Source: Amaricoccus sp047275745
GTDB lineage: Bacteria; Pseudomonadota; Alphaproteobacteria; Rhodobacterales; Rhodobacteraceae
Reading direction: 5' to 3'
NCBI RefSeq assembly: GCF_047275745.1
Contig: NZ_JBKQWU010000058.1
Span: 1 to 19,988 of the forward strand
DNA length: 19,988 bases
Shown: positions 1 through 6,332 of the stretch, piece by piece
How positions within the stretch are numbered: the first letter of the stretch is position 1
How the letters are laid out: the number at the start of each line of letters is the position of its first letter
The notes under the pieces: model-generated
Told to the model about the DNA's origin: nothing
Databases searched by the model: none
What the model saw: only the letters and a program-made list of their open reading frames with translations
Made by a program: the position numbers and the translations under genes

Positions 1-57
1 GCCGCAAGCGGGAAACTCTAGTCGGGCTACGCCCTCCCGCCGTTCCCCGCTTGCGGC
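1..57 (+). terminator. Long inverted repeat inside the IS end, terminator-like
   Basis: GCCGCAAGCGGG at 1-12 pairs perfectly with CCCGCTTGCGGC at 46-57. A smaller hairpin, GGGCTACGCCC, lies in the loop at 24-34. There is no following T-run. Its place just before the IS tip suggests a stop for transcripts of the element's transposase operon, but this is inferred from position only. Confidence 0.4.
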
Positions 58-113
58 GCCAAGTGGCCTACTTTTGCGCCGCCCAACGGCCTGGTTTTGC
101 TCCGCCGTTGACA
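1..113 (+). mobile_element. End of an IS21-family insertion sequence (probably the istB-side end)
   Basis: The tip at 108-113 reads TTGACA, so read inward from 113 the element begins 5'-TGTCAA. Two imperfect 21-bp repeats lie just inside, at 63-83 and 86-106. They share the pattern GGCC-N3-TTTTGC-N-CCGCC, match at 16 of 21 positions and are spaced 23 bp. Multiple subterminal repeats and TG/CA tips are typical of IS21-family ends, where they bind the IstA transposase. The same repeat type, at the same 7-nt distance from the tip, occurs at 19881-19988. No istB coding part is recognisable in these 113 bases, so the transposase genes would lie left of the window. Calling this the istB-side end is an inference from the hairpin at 1-57 and from comparison with the other end. 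Confidence 0.75.
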
Positions 114-196
114 GACCGCGCGCCGATCGAGAGCGCCGGAGCGGTGATCGAGAGTGGCCAGCCCTGGGAGAAATGCGTCGTGACGGCGAGTTCCAT
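114..196 (-). pseudogene. First ~27 codons of a gene cut off by the IS21 end
   Basis: Reading leftward from the ATG at 196-194, the frame begins MELAVTTHFSQGWPLSI. It uses mostly G/C-ending codons such as CTC, GCC, GTC, ACG, TTC, TCC and ATC. An AGGAA ribosome-binding site lies about 6 nt upstream, at roughly 203-207. The frame runs straight into the IS tip at 113, after which the translation becomes IS sequence. The codon use, the ribosome-binding site and the abrupt break at the tip suggest a genuine host gene that lost its body when the element inserted or a later rearrangement occurred. The 27 residues are too few to assign a family. Its divergent position relative to the sugar transferase suggests, but does not show, a polysaccharide role. 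It could also be a chance frame. Confidence 0.4.
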
Positions 197-440
197 GATC
201 GTTCCTGCTGTTGTTGCTCGCCGCCTGCCGGCGGTGGTACCGCGGCGCAGCATCCATAGCCGATGATAGGCGGACGGGCCACTCGTTGCGCGACCGCCGG
301 CACGATCGCACGCGGGGCGGGGAAATCCGCGCAGTGCGTTTTGGCGGTTGACGCGTCCTCTCGCGCCGCACAAGTGAGTCGCCCATACGTTGCGTACCTT
401 GGCTCGGCCGCCGCCTCCGACATGTCCTCCGACCGGGAAG

Positions 441-452
441 CGATTCGAATCG
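441..452. promoter_or_regulatory. Perfect 12-bp palindrome, candidate operator
   Basis: CGATTCGAATCG is its own reverse complement. It lies in noncoding DNA upstream of the polysaccharide genes, 13 bp before the TTCAC-N11-GTGAA repeat. Both have the form of binding sites for dimeric regulators. No regulator can be named from the sequence. Confidence 0.3.
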
Positions 453-593
453 GGGTTCGGGCTTTTCACTAGACAAAACTGTGAAGTTCCAAGGCCTGGC
501 AACGATTTGGGTTCCGAATTTCACTGCGGACGACGCCCTGCCGCATTCTTGTGCGCCTCTGCCGAACACACGCCCGGTCCGCGTGCGGTATCT

Positions 594-675
594 TTGCAAC
601 GCAGCAAATAACCGCGCATATGCAACTTTTGCGAGTTGACAACCGGTGGCGCCTACGGCTGATTAACCATAAATC
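594..675 (+). promoter_or_regulatory. Candidate promoter zone for the sugar transferase gene
   Basis: A perfect TTGACA -35 element lies at 636-641, but the hexamer 17 bp downstream (CTGATT, 659-664) is a poor -10. An alternative is TTGCAA at 594-599 with CATATG at 617-622, spacer 17. The zone is clearly more AT-rich than its surroundings. Only the -35 at 636 is a strong match, so the exact start site is uncertain. Confidence 0.25.
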
Positions 676-763
676 GGATGCCGACTATCGCGAGCGCGCG
701 GCTGCCCAAGAAGAAGACTGCTTTCAGGAGGCAATTCGGTAACGAGTACAAGGACATGTGCGT

Positions 764-1510
764 ATGAGCGTCCAGGCCGACCGTTCTTCCGAGTATCGAA
801 CCGGCACGGCGCCCGTCGCCGCTGACGGGTTCCCGCGCGGACATGAGCTGTTCAACGAGCGGTCCTCGGGCGCGGACCGCTGGGTCTCCTATAACCACGG
901 CTTCTATCGCACCCGCGGCAAGCGCGTGTTCGATGTCGTCGGCGCCTCGATGCTGCTCCTCGCCTTCGCGCCGCTCATGCTGGTTCTCGCGGCTCTCGTC
1001 TCGATCGGCGGCGGCCAACCGCTCTTCGCCCATCCCCGTGTGCGCCGGCATGGCCGGACCTTCGGCTGCCTCAAGTTCCGGTCGATGCGGATCGGCGCGC
1101 CGAAGATGCTGGCCGAGATCCTCGCGGCCGATCCGGTGGCGGCGGCGGAATGGCAGGCGGACCGCAAGCTCAGCAACGATCCGCGGGTGACGCGGATCGG
1201 TGCCTTCCTGCGCAGGTCGAGCCTCGACGAACTGCCGCAGCTCATCTGTGTGCTGCGCGGCGAGATGAGCCTCGTCGGCCCCCGCCCGATCACCGAGGAC
1301 GAGCTGTTCCGCTACGGGCCGGCCCGGTCGGCCTATCTGTCGATGCGCCCGGGTCTCACCGGCCTCTGGCAAGTCATGGGGCGCAACGAGGTCTCCTATT
1401 CGAACCGCGTCGCGATGGACGTGCTCTATGCGCGCAAGGTCACCTTCGGGCGGGACATCCGGATCGTGCTGCTGACCGGGCTTTCGATGCTGCGTCTCAC
1501 CGGCAGGTAA
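764..1510 (+). CDS. ExoY-type undecaprenyl-phosphate sugar phosphotransferase (priming enzyme)
   Basis: Enzymes of this bacterial sugar transferase family move a sugar-1-phosphate from a nucleotide sugar to undecaprenyl phosphate at the cytoplasmic membrane. This is the first step in repeat-unit synthesis. The 248-residue protein has the short ExoY-like form. A KRVFDVVGA motif (53-61) leads into one hydrophobic segment (about 58-81). It is followed by the catalytic-domain motifs KFRSM (104-108), SLDELPQL (153-160), MSLVGPRP (168-175) and GLTGLWQV (197-204). The ATG at 764 is preferred because AAGGA at 750-754 sits 9 nt upstream; a GTG at 758 in the same frame is too close to that site. The gene is followed by a 319-bp gap holding a sulfotransferase-like remnant. 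The donor sugar cannot be predicted from sequence alone. Its relation to ExoY is one of family, so no symbol is given. Confidence 0.92.
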   Translation: MSVQADRSSEYRTGTAPVAADGFPRGHELFNERSSGADRWVSYNHGFYRTRGKRVFDVVGASMLLLAFAPLMLVLAALVSIGGGQPLFAHPRVRRHGRTFGCLKFRSMRIGAPKMLAEILAADPVAAAEWQADRKLSNDPRVTRIGAFLRRSSLDELPQLICVLRGEMSLVGPRPITEDELFRYGPARSAYLSMRPGLTGLWQVMGRNEVSYSNRVAMDVLYARKVTFGRDIRIVLLTGLSMLRLTGR

Positions 1511-1829
1511 TTGCCGGGCCACGCGCCGGTTCGGGAGTTGCTTCGCGATGGCGTCCTCAGATCGTGACGGGACAATGGACGGTTCCGCCTCGCGAGACGG
1601 GTGATCCTGGTCACGGGCACGCCGCGCTCGGGCACGGCCGCCGTTGACCGCTATCCCGGCTGGGCGGAGGTCGCCGCTCGGTTTGGCCTGGCGCGCAGCC
1701 TCGGCTGGCGCCGCGCCCGCCCCCAACCGGTGCGCACGCGATGCGAACGCATGGCACGTCGCGACGCGTCGTGATAGTCACCGCGGGCCGTGATCGCATC
1801 CCCTTCTGATCGAGTAACGAGTAGAGATT
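1511..1829. other. 319-bp gap between sugar transferase and flippase genes
   Basis: Apart from the sulfotransferase-like remnant at 1568-1774, nothing coding is supported. The last bases before the flippase carry a tandem CGAGTA-A-CGAGTA (1811-1823). The ten bases GTAACGAGTA (1814-1823) also occur upstream of the sugar transferase at 739-748. No convincing promoter was recognised. Confidence 0.45.
1568..1774 (+). pseudogene. Remnant of a sulfotransferase-like gene (5'-PAPS loop only)
   Basis: The frame opened after a stop at 1565-1567 encodes RRVILVTGTPRSGTAAV around 1595-1645 and then runs to a stop at 1772-1774. The string VTGTPRSGT is the classic 5'-phosphosulfate-binding loop at the very start of many sulfotransferases (pattern G-x-P-R-S-G-T). 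A GTG at 1601 is the only obvious start and lacks a clear ribosome-binding site. The remaining 45 or so residues are arginine-rich and show no 3'-phosphate-binding motif, and the total is far below the usual 250-300 residues. This suggests a gene reduced by internal deletion to its first motif. A chance match is possible, but the motif is long and the locus holds a second, intact sulfotransferase at 4448-5242. Confidence 0.4.
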
Positions 1830-3296
1830 GTGAGCGTAGCCAAAAGGACCGTTACCGCGGGGCTCTGGGTGGTTTCCGGCAAGGCGCTGGCGCGGTGCCT
1901 GGATCTGGTGACGCTGCTCGTCCTGTCGCGGCTGCTGACCCCGGACGACTTCGGCCTGGTCGCGATGGCGATGAGCGTCGTGGTCATCACCGAGGCGCTC
2001 CTGGAACTGCCGCTCGTCCAGGCGCTGGTGCGCATTCCGAAGCTGACCCGGCCGATGTTCGACACGGCCTTCACGCTCGGCCTCCTCCGGGGTCTCGCGC
2101 TGGCGGTCATTCTCGGCGGCCTCGCCTGGCCGCTCGGGGCGTTCTACGAAGCGCCGAGGCTTCCGCCGCTCATCTGCGCCCTGGCCCTCGCGCCGATCCT
2201 GCGCGGCATGGCCAGCCCCCGGATGGTGGTCTTCATGCGCGAGATGGACTTTCGCCGGGAGTTCGCGCTCGATCTCGGGGGCAAGTTCGCCGCGCTTCTC
2301 GTGGCGGTCACGGTCGCCGTCGTGACGCGCAGCCACTGGGCCATCGCGGCGGCGACGATCGCGACGCCGCTCACGGCGAACGTGCTGTCCTATGTCTTCG
2401 CGCCCTACCGACCGAGGCTCAGCCTCGCGGAATGGGGGTGGTTCCGGAACATGGTCGGCTGGAACAGCGTGGCGCAGGTCTTCAGCGCGCTGAACTGGCA
2501 GATCGACCGGCTGCTTCTCGGGCGGCTCGTTCCGCGGGCGAACCTCGGGCGCTATGCGATGGCGAGCGACCTCGCCGGCATCCCCAATCAGGCGCTGGTC
2601 ATTCCGCTGCTGCGCCCGCTGATCGCCGCCTTCTCGCTACGCGCCGATCCGGCATCGCGAACCGGCGCCTATCTCAAGGTCATGAACGCCATCTTCATGG
2701 TGGCCGCGCCGGTCCTTCTTGGCATGGCGCTCCTTTCCGCTCCGCTCGTCAGGCTCGCCCTCGGCGAAAGCTGGGACGCGGCGGCGCAGATCCTGTTCTG
2801 GGTCGCCCTGATCGCCATGGCACAGACGGTCATCGCGCCCATGAACGCGATGGCCATGGCGATGGACCGGACCCGAACCATCGCCATGCGGGGCATGGCG
2901 GAATTCGTCATCCGGCTCCCGGCGACCGTGGCGGGTGCGATATGGTTCGGCATTCCGGGCGCGATCGCGGCGCGGGGCCTGACGGCGGCCCTGTCGGTTT
3001 TCATCGGCTTCCGGCTCGTCGGGGGGCTGATCGGCGTTCCGGTCCACGCGCAGATCCGGAGCCTGTGGCGGACCTGCGCGGCCCTCTGCGCCATGGCCCT
3101 GACCCTGTGGCTGCTCGCGCCGGGGCTCGCGGGGCAAGGTACCGCGCGGCTCGCATTCGCCACGGCCGCCGCCGGTTGCGGCGCCGGGCTCGTCTATCTC
3201 GCCTGCCTCTTCGGGCTCTGGGCCGTCGCGGGTCGCCCCGAGGGCGCCGAGCGCATGGTGGCGGACAAGCTTGCCGGCCACCTCGGCCGCGCCTGA
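1830..3296 (+). CDS. Wzx/WzxC-type polysaccharide flippase
   Basis: This 488-residue integral membrane protein belongs to the polysaccharide transport (MOP/PST) superfamily, which flips lipid-linked repeat units across the inner membrane. The N-terminus carries the family signature SRLLTPDDFGLVAMA (33-47). Long hydrophobic segments follow throughout, consistent with 12-14 helices, with basic cytoplasmic loops between them. Length is normal for the family. Translation most likely starts at the GTG at 1830; upstream GTAGAG is only a weak ribosome-binding site. The gene converges on the pyruvyltransferase, 32 bp apart. In a Wzx/Wzy pathway it would act after the glycosyltransferases and before the polymerase at 6333-7793. 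Substrate specificity is not readable from the sequence. Confidence 0.9.
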   Translation: MSVAKRTVTAGLWVVSGKALARCLDLVTLLVLSRLLTPDDFGLVAMAMSVVVITEALLELPLVQALVRIPKLTRPMFDTAFTLGLLRGLALAVILGGLAWPLGAFYEAPRLPPLICALALAPILRGMASPRMVVFMREMDFRREFALDLGGKFAALLVAVTVAVVTRSHWAIAAATIATPLTANVLSYVFAPYRPRLSLAEWGWFRNMVGWNSVAQVFSALNWQIDRLLLGRLVPRANLGRYAMASDLAGIPNQALVIPLLRPLIAAFSLRADPASRTGAYLKVMNAIFMVAAPVLLGMALLSAPLVRLALGESWDAAAQILFWVALIAMAQTVIAPMNAMAMAMDRTRTIAMRGMAEFVIRLPATVAGAIWFGIPGAIAARGLTAALSVFIGFRLVGGLIGVPVHAQIRSLWRTCAALCAMALTLWLLAPGLAGQGTARLAFATAAAGCGAGLVYLACLFGLWAVAGRPEGAERMVADKLAGHLGRA

Positions 3297-3337
3297 ACTC
3301 GTGCCCCGGTGACTGCCCGGAGCGCCGGTCAGCGCGG
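3287..3337. terminator. Possible bidirectional terminator between convergent genes
   Basis: CCGCGC-C-TGA at the end of the flippase gene (3287-3296) pairs with TCAGCGCGG at the end of the pyruvyltransferase gene (3329-3337), with one bulged base. The inner 32 bases are GC-rich. Both stop codons lie within the stem. There is no T-run, so termination activity is only suggested by the position. Confidence 0.3.
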
Positions 3338-4354
3338 CGGGCCGGGCAAGGTCGCGATCAGGTCACGGAACTCGGCGACGCTGTTGAGAACCCGCGCATC
3401 GGGGTCCTCCGCCAGCCAGGTCCCGTGGAAGGCATGGATCTTGCCGTCGTAGGAGTCGAAGACCATCCGCGGCCGGCCGATCAAGGTCGCGAGGATGAAG
3501 CCGTGCAGGCGATCGGTCACCACCGTCCTGCCGCGCCCGAGCATTGCGAGGCCGAAACGCAGTCTCGAAGCGGCATAGAGCCTGAAGATCGGCGCCGCGT
3601 TGCGCGCCAGCAGGCTCGCGGACAGGCCGGCCTTGACGAGCCGCGTGGTGACCCCGTGCACCCGCTCCACCGCCCAGCCGAGGCCGTGCTGGTTGCGAAG
3701 CCAGTCGTCCGAGGCGCAGGTGGCACCGGACTCCGTCAGGATGCGTTCGACCGCGCCGCGTTTCGCTTCGAGCACTTCCTTGTCGGTGCGCAGCAGACAG
3801 GCGTAGTCGAGCGCAGCTTCTCCGCCGTCCAGCGTCCCGAGGCTGAATGCCATGTCGGGGCAGAGCGCGACGGGGCAGGCGAAGTTTCGGCGTGCGAAAT
3901 CGAGCGATCGGGTGTCACGCACGTTGAGGGTGAATTCCGGCGCCGCTTCGATGACACGTTGCGTCCGGGAGAGATAGGACGGATCGGAGAAATGGATGCT
4001 CTGGGGGAACTGGATGATCGGCTTGTGCGCGAAGCGCGTGAGCAGATGCAGCCTGAAGTCATGATGCTCGCGCCAGATGTCGCCGAAGTTCCCGCCGCCG
4101 TGCAGGAAGATGACATCCGCGCTCTCGATCTCGGGATCGAGCGTGTCGTTGTAGGTGCGCGCGCTGGCGACGCTGATCCGTGCGCCCGGATAGAGCCGGG
4201 CGAAGAATTCGAGCTGACCCAGGAAGATCGCGAGATCTCCGACATTCTGATGATCGGCCGCGTCCGCGATGATGACCTTCCGCAGCGCTCCGTCGATCGC
4301 GAAGGGTATCGTCGTGTCGATGGCCATTCGGAGCCGTTCCACGAATGCGTTCAT
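3329..4354 (-). CDS. Polysaccharide pyruvyltransferase family protein
   Basis: Family members transfer pyruvate from phosphoenolpyruvate to a sugar, forming an acidic ketal on exopolysaccharides; ExoV of Sinorhizobium is an example. In this 341-residue protein, HQNVGDLAI (35-43) matches the N-terminal N-x-GD region. LHGGGNFGDIW (84-94) is the glycine-rich family signature. VVTDRLHGFILA (278-289) is the C-terminal D-R-x-H-G motif, and DGKIHAFHGTW (303-313) resembles the family's terminal K-x7-8-W stretch. GGGAGG lies about 10 nt before the ATG at 4354. It is the last gene of the minus-strand series, 93 bp after the sulfotransferase. The family assignment is firm; the exact donor and acceptor are inferred. 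Some family members have other roles, such as cell-wall or S-layer modification. Confidence 0.88.
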   Translation of the reverse strand: MNAFVERLRMAIDTTIPFAIDGALRKVIIADAADHQNVGDLAIFLGQLEFFARLYPGARISVASARTYNDTLDPEIESADVIFLHGGGNFGDIWREHHDFRLHLLTRFAHKPIIQFPQSIHFSDPSYLSRTQRVIEAAPEFTLNVRDTRSLDFARRNFACPVALCPDMAFSLGTLDGGEAALDYACLLRTDKEVLEAKRGAVERILTESGATCASDDWLRNQHGLGWAVERVHGVTTRLVKAGLSASLLARNAAPIFRLYAASRLRFGLAMLGRGRTVVTDRLHGFILATLIGRPRMVFDSYDGKIHAFHGTWLAEDPDARVLNSVAEFRDLIATLPGPPR

Positions 4355-4447
4355 CGCGACGAGACCTCCCTTTGCCAGAATCCGGGCGCCCGGGCCGCGC
4401 TCCGAAATGGAAGCGGGCCGCTTCGCGAGTAAACGAAGCCTCCGCGG

Positions 4448-5242
4448 TCAACGTTCCCGTGATTCGGGATCGCCGCGCATGGTGGCGACATAACGCTCGT
4501 AGGCCGCGTCCGCGTCGGCCAGGACCCGATCGGGTATATCCAGCGGCGGTGCCGCGCGCTTCGCCGGGACGCGCCTCTCGATGCGGTTGAACCTGACGCT
4601 GTTGATCGGATCGCCGTCGCCGTGTCGATGGGTGGCGGCGCGGTTTCGATATGCGTTGGCGAGCCGCGGCCGGATGCCGAGGGCGTCCGAGATGCGCGCG
4701 AGCTGTGCTTCCGGGTCGGCGACGAGCTGGTCATGCGTCAGGCCGACCCGCCGCCCCGCGTCGAATCGCTGCCAGAGGCCGGTCAGCGCCGTCACCCGCT
4801 CGATATAGTAGACAGCGGCTTCCTCGTGCGTCCGATAGAGGCGGTCCGTTCCGCCCGCGAAGAGGCTCCGGATCGATCGGATCGTCGCGCGGGGTTCGCG
4901 CGCCAGGAAAACCGCCTTCGCCCTGAAGAATTCCGGTGGCGCATCGTGGTCGTGCGGCGAGTGAAGGATCTTGTCGAACAGCGAGGTCGCCCCCGGCTTC
5001 CAGGCGCGCCGGGCGAGGTGCTTGAACTGCAGCCGGCCGAGCCGCGAGCGCATCGAGTAATCGGTGTGGGACTCGCCATACCCGCTGAAATCATCGCGGC
5101 TGCAGAAGATGTTCGACAGCGCGGTGGACCCGCATCGCATGTGGGCGAGGATGAAGACCGTGTCCTCGTAGCGGCAGCGGGGGTTGGCGTGGAAGATCGC
5201 GGTCCCGACCGCGTCCTTGGCGAACTCGCGCAATACTCTCAT
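4448..5242 (-). CDS. PAPS-dependent sulfotransferase family protein
   Basis: The predicted 264-residue cytosolic enzyme would transfer sulfate from 3'-phosphoadenosine-5'-phosphosulfate, here most plausibly to a sugar hydroxyl of the polymer. A Walker-like 5'-phosphosulfate loop reads AHMRCGSTAL (33-42). A 3'-phosphate-binding segment reads FLAREPRATIRSIRS (112-126), with the expected arginine and serine (R115 and S123). Length is typical. The ATG at 5242 is chosen because GAGAGGA lies 4-5 nt upstream; an in-frame start at 5266 lacks such a site. It follows the glycosyltransferase by 51 bp in the same direction. The loop has CGST instead of the commoner SGTT, a variation seen in this superfamily. 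A small-molecule acceptor cannot be excluded, but the neighbours argue for surface polysaccharide. Confidence 0.82.
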   Translation of the reverse strand: MRVLREFAKDAVGTAIFHANPRCRYEDTVFILAHMRCGSTALSNIFCSRDDFSGYGESHTDYSMRSRLGRLQFKHLARRAWKPGATSLFDKILHSPHDHDAPPEFFRAKAVFLAREPRATIRSIRSLFAGGTDRLYRTHEEAAVYYIERVTALTGLWQRFDAGRRVGLTHDQLVADPEAQLARISDALGIRPRLANAYRNRAATHRHGDGDPINSVRFNRIERRVPAKRAAPPLDIPDRVLADADAAYERYVATMRGDPESRER

Positions 5243-5293
5243 CAGTCCTCTCGATCGTTCTGGCAAAACTGGCGCGGGTGCGTGGGGCGGCGG

Positions 5294-6316
5294 CTATGGC
5301 CGGCTCCCTCTCAGATCCCGGTAGATCGATCGCGCGACACCGGCTGCCATCCGGAGCCGCAGGCGGTTGTAGGCCGCGTCGAGCAAATCAGCCGGGCGAG
5401 GGGAGAGGGTGGCGCCGACGATCTCCCGTCTCAGCGAACGGCCGCGCGCGCGGTCGGCGGCATGGACGCGGCGCCAGATCCGGTAGCGGACATAGGTTGC
5501 GAAGGCTCTCTGGCTGACGACCCGGACCAGATCGCGCGACAGGCTGACGTTCCCGCCTTCGAGGAGATCGCCGTTGATCTCGCGGTTCAGCATCGCGGAA
5601 AGCTCCGAACGCGCGGCCGCGAGCTCCTGCGCTTCGAGGTTCCTCGTCGAGACCGACCCGCCATGGATCCGGTATTTCAACATCACCCGGTCCGGATTGT
5701 CGATCCTCCCCTGAGTCGAGAGCCGGATGTAGAGGTCGTAGTCCTCGGCATGCGGGAAATCGGCGCGGTAACCGCCGATCGCTTCCAGCGCGGCGCGGCG
5801 GATCATCACCAGCGGATGAATCGAGACCGCGATCCTGGGCGGGAAGATGTCGAGCCGGGTCCGCCGGTGCGGTCCGCCGGAGACGATCCCGCGCGGCGCG
5901 CCGGACTCGTCGATCGACTGCGCGAGCCCGCCGACCAATACGCAGCCGGGGTGCCGGTCGAGATGGGCCACCTGTTCGGCGAAACGCTCCGGCAGGCAGA
6001 GGTCGTCGCCGTCCATGCGGGCGATGTACTCGCCGCGGCACCGGGCGAGGCCGTTGTTCAGCGCGCCGACGATGCCGGTGTTCTCCTGACGGAAGACCCT
6101 GATCCGCCCGTCTCCGGCGGCGAGTTCGGCGAGGAGTCGCGGCGTTTCGTCGGTGCTGCCGTCATCGACGGCGACGAGTTCGAAGTCGGCGAAGGTCTGG
6201 TCGAGCACCGAACGGACCGCGCTCTCGAGGAAGCGCGCGCCGTTGTAGACGGGCATCAGGACGGAGACGCGGGGAAGGTCTGGCATGGGAGGGTCTGGCT
6301 TTAGAAGATCCGGCAT
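5294..6316 (-). CDS. Family 2 glycosyltransferase
   Basis: This GT-A fold enzyme would add a sugar from a nucleotide donor to the growing lipid-linked repeat unit on the cytoplasmic face. In the 340-residue form the motifs are VSVLMPVYNG (17-26) at the nucleotide-binding start, VDDGSTDE (50-57), the metal-binding RMDGDDLCLPERF (100-112), and HAEDYDLYIRL (189-199) with the candidate catalytic acid pair. The C-terminal 120 residues are helical and basic and may sit at the membrane. The start is uncertain. ATG 6316 lies 17 bp after the polymerase stop; ATG 6286 is an alternative just before the domain. The open frame extends further upstream to 6421, but that part overlaps the polymerase. No clear ribosome-binding site precedes either ATG, so translational coupling to the upstream gene is likely. 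Confidence 0.88.
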   Translation of the reverse strand: MPDLLKPDPPMPDLPRVSVLMPVYNGARFLESAVRSVLDQTFADFELVAVDDGSTDETPRLLAELAAGDGRIRVFRQENTGIVGALNNGLARCRGEYIARMDGDDLCLPERFAEQVAHLDRHPGCVLVGGLAQSIDESGAPRGIVSGGPHRRTRLDIFPPRIAVSIHPLVMIRRAALEAIGGYRADFPHAEDYDLYIRLSTQGRIDNPDRVMLKYRIHGGSVSTRNLEAQELAAARSELSAMLNREINGDLLEGGNVSLSRDLVRVVSQRAFATYVRYRIWRRVHAADRARGRSLRREIVGATLSPRPADLLDAAYNRLRLRMAAGVARSIYRDLRGSRP

Positions 6317-6332
6317 GGAAATCGGACGCTCG

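Larger units (their letters stand above)
197..763. other. 567-bp divergent intergenic region with operator-like palindromes
   Basis: No convincing coding frame was found here. It separates the truncated minus-strand gene from the plus-strand sugar transferase, so it should hold the promoters for both. Visible elements are the perfect 12-bp palindrome CGATTCGAATCG at 441-452, an interrupted inverted repeat TTCAC-N11-GTGAA at 465-485, and a locally AT-rich stretch from about 590 to 675. A TATCAT box on the minus strand (268-263) could be a -10 for the truncated gene, but no good -35 accompanies it. Confidence 0.5.

Noticed and set aside
63..106. Short repeats as a CRISPR array
   Set aside because: There are only two imperfect copies with no spacer-length gaps, placed at an IS tip. 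They are subterminal transposase-binding repeats.
108..136. TTGACA at the IS tip as an outward promoter
   Set aside because: It matches a -35, but the hexamer 17 bp downstream (GAGCGC) is nothing like a -10.
436..456. TTCGAAT resembling a tRNA T-loop
   Set aside because: The flanking bases do not form a 5-bp T-stem around the loop, and no acceptor, D or anticodon arms were found nearby. It is better explained as part of the CGATTCGAATCG palindrome.
1790..4432. 880-codon open frame on the plus strand
   Set aside because: It crosses the flippase in another frame and then runs antisense to the pyruvyltransferase. Both real genes have clear family motifs.
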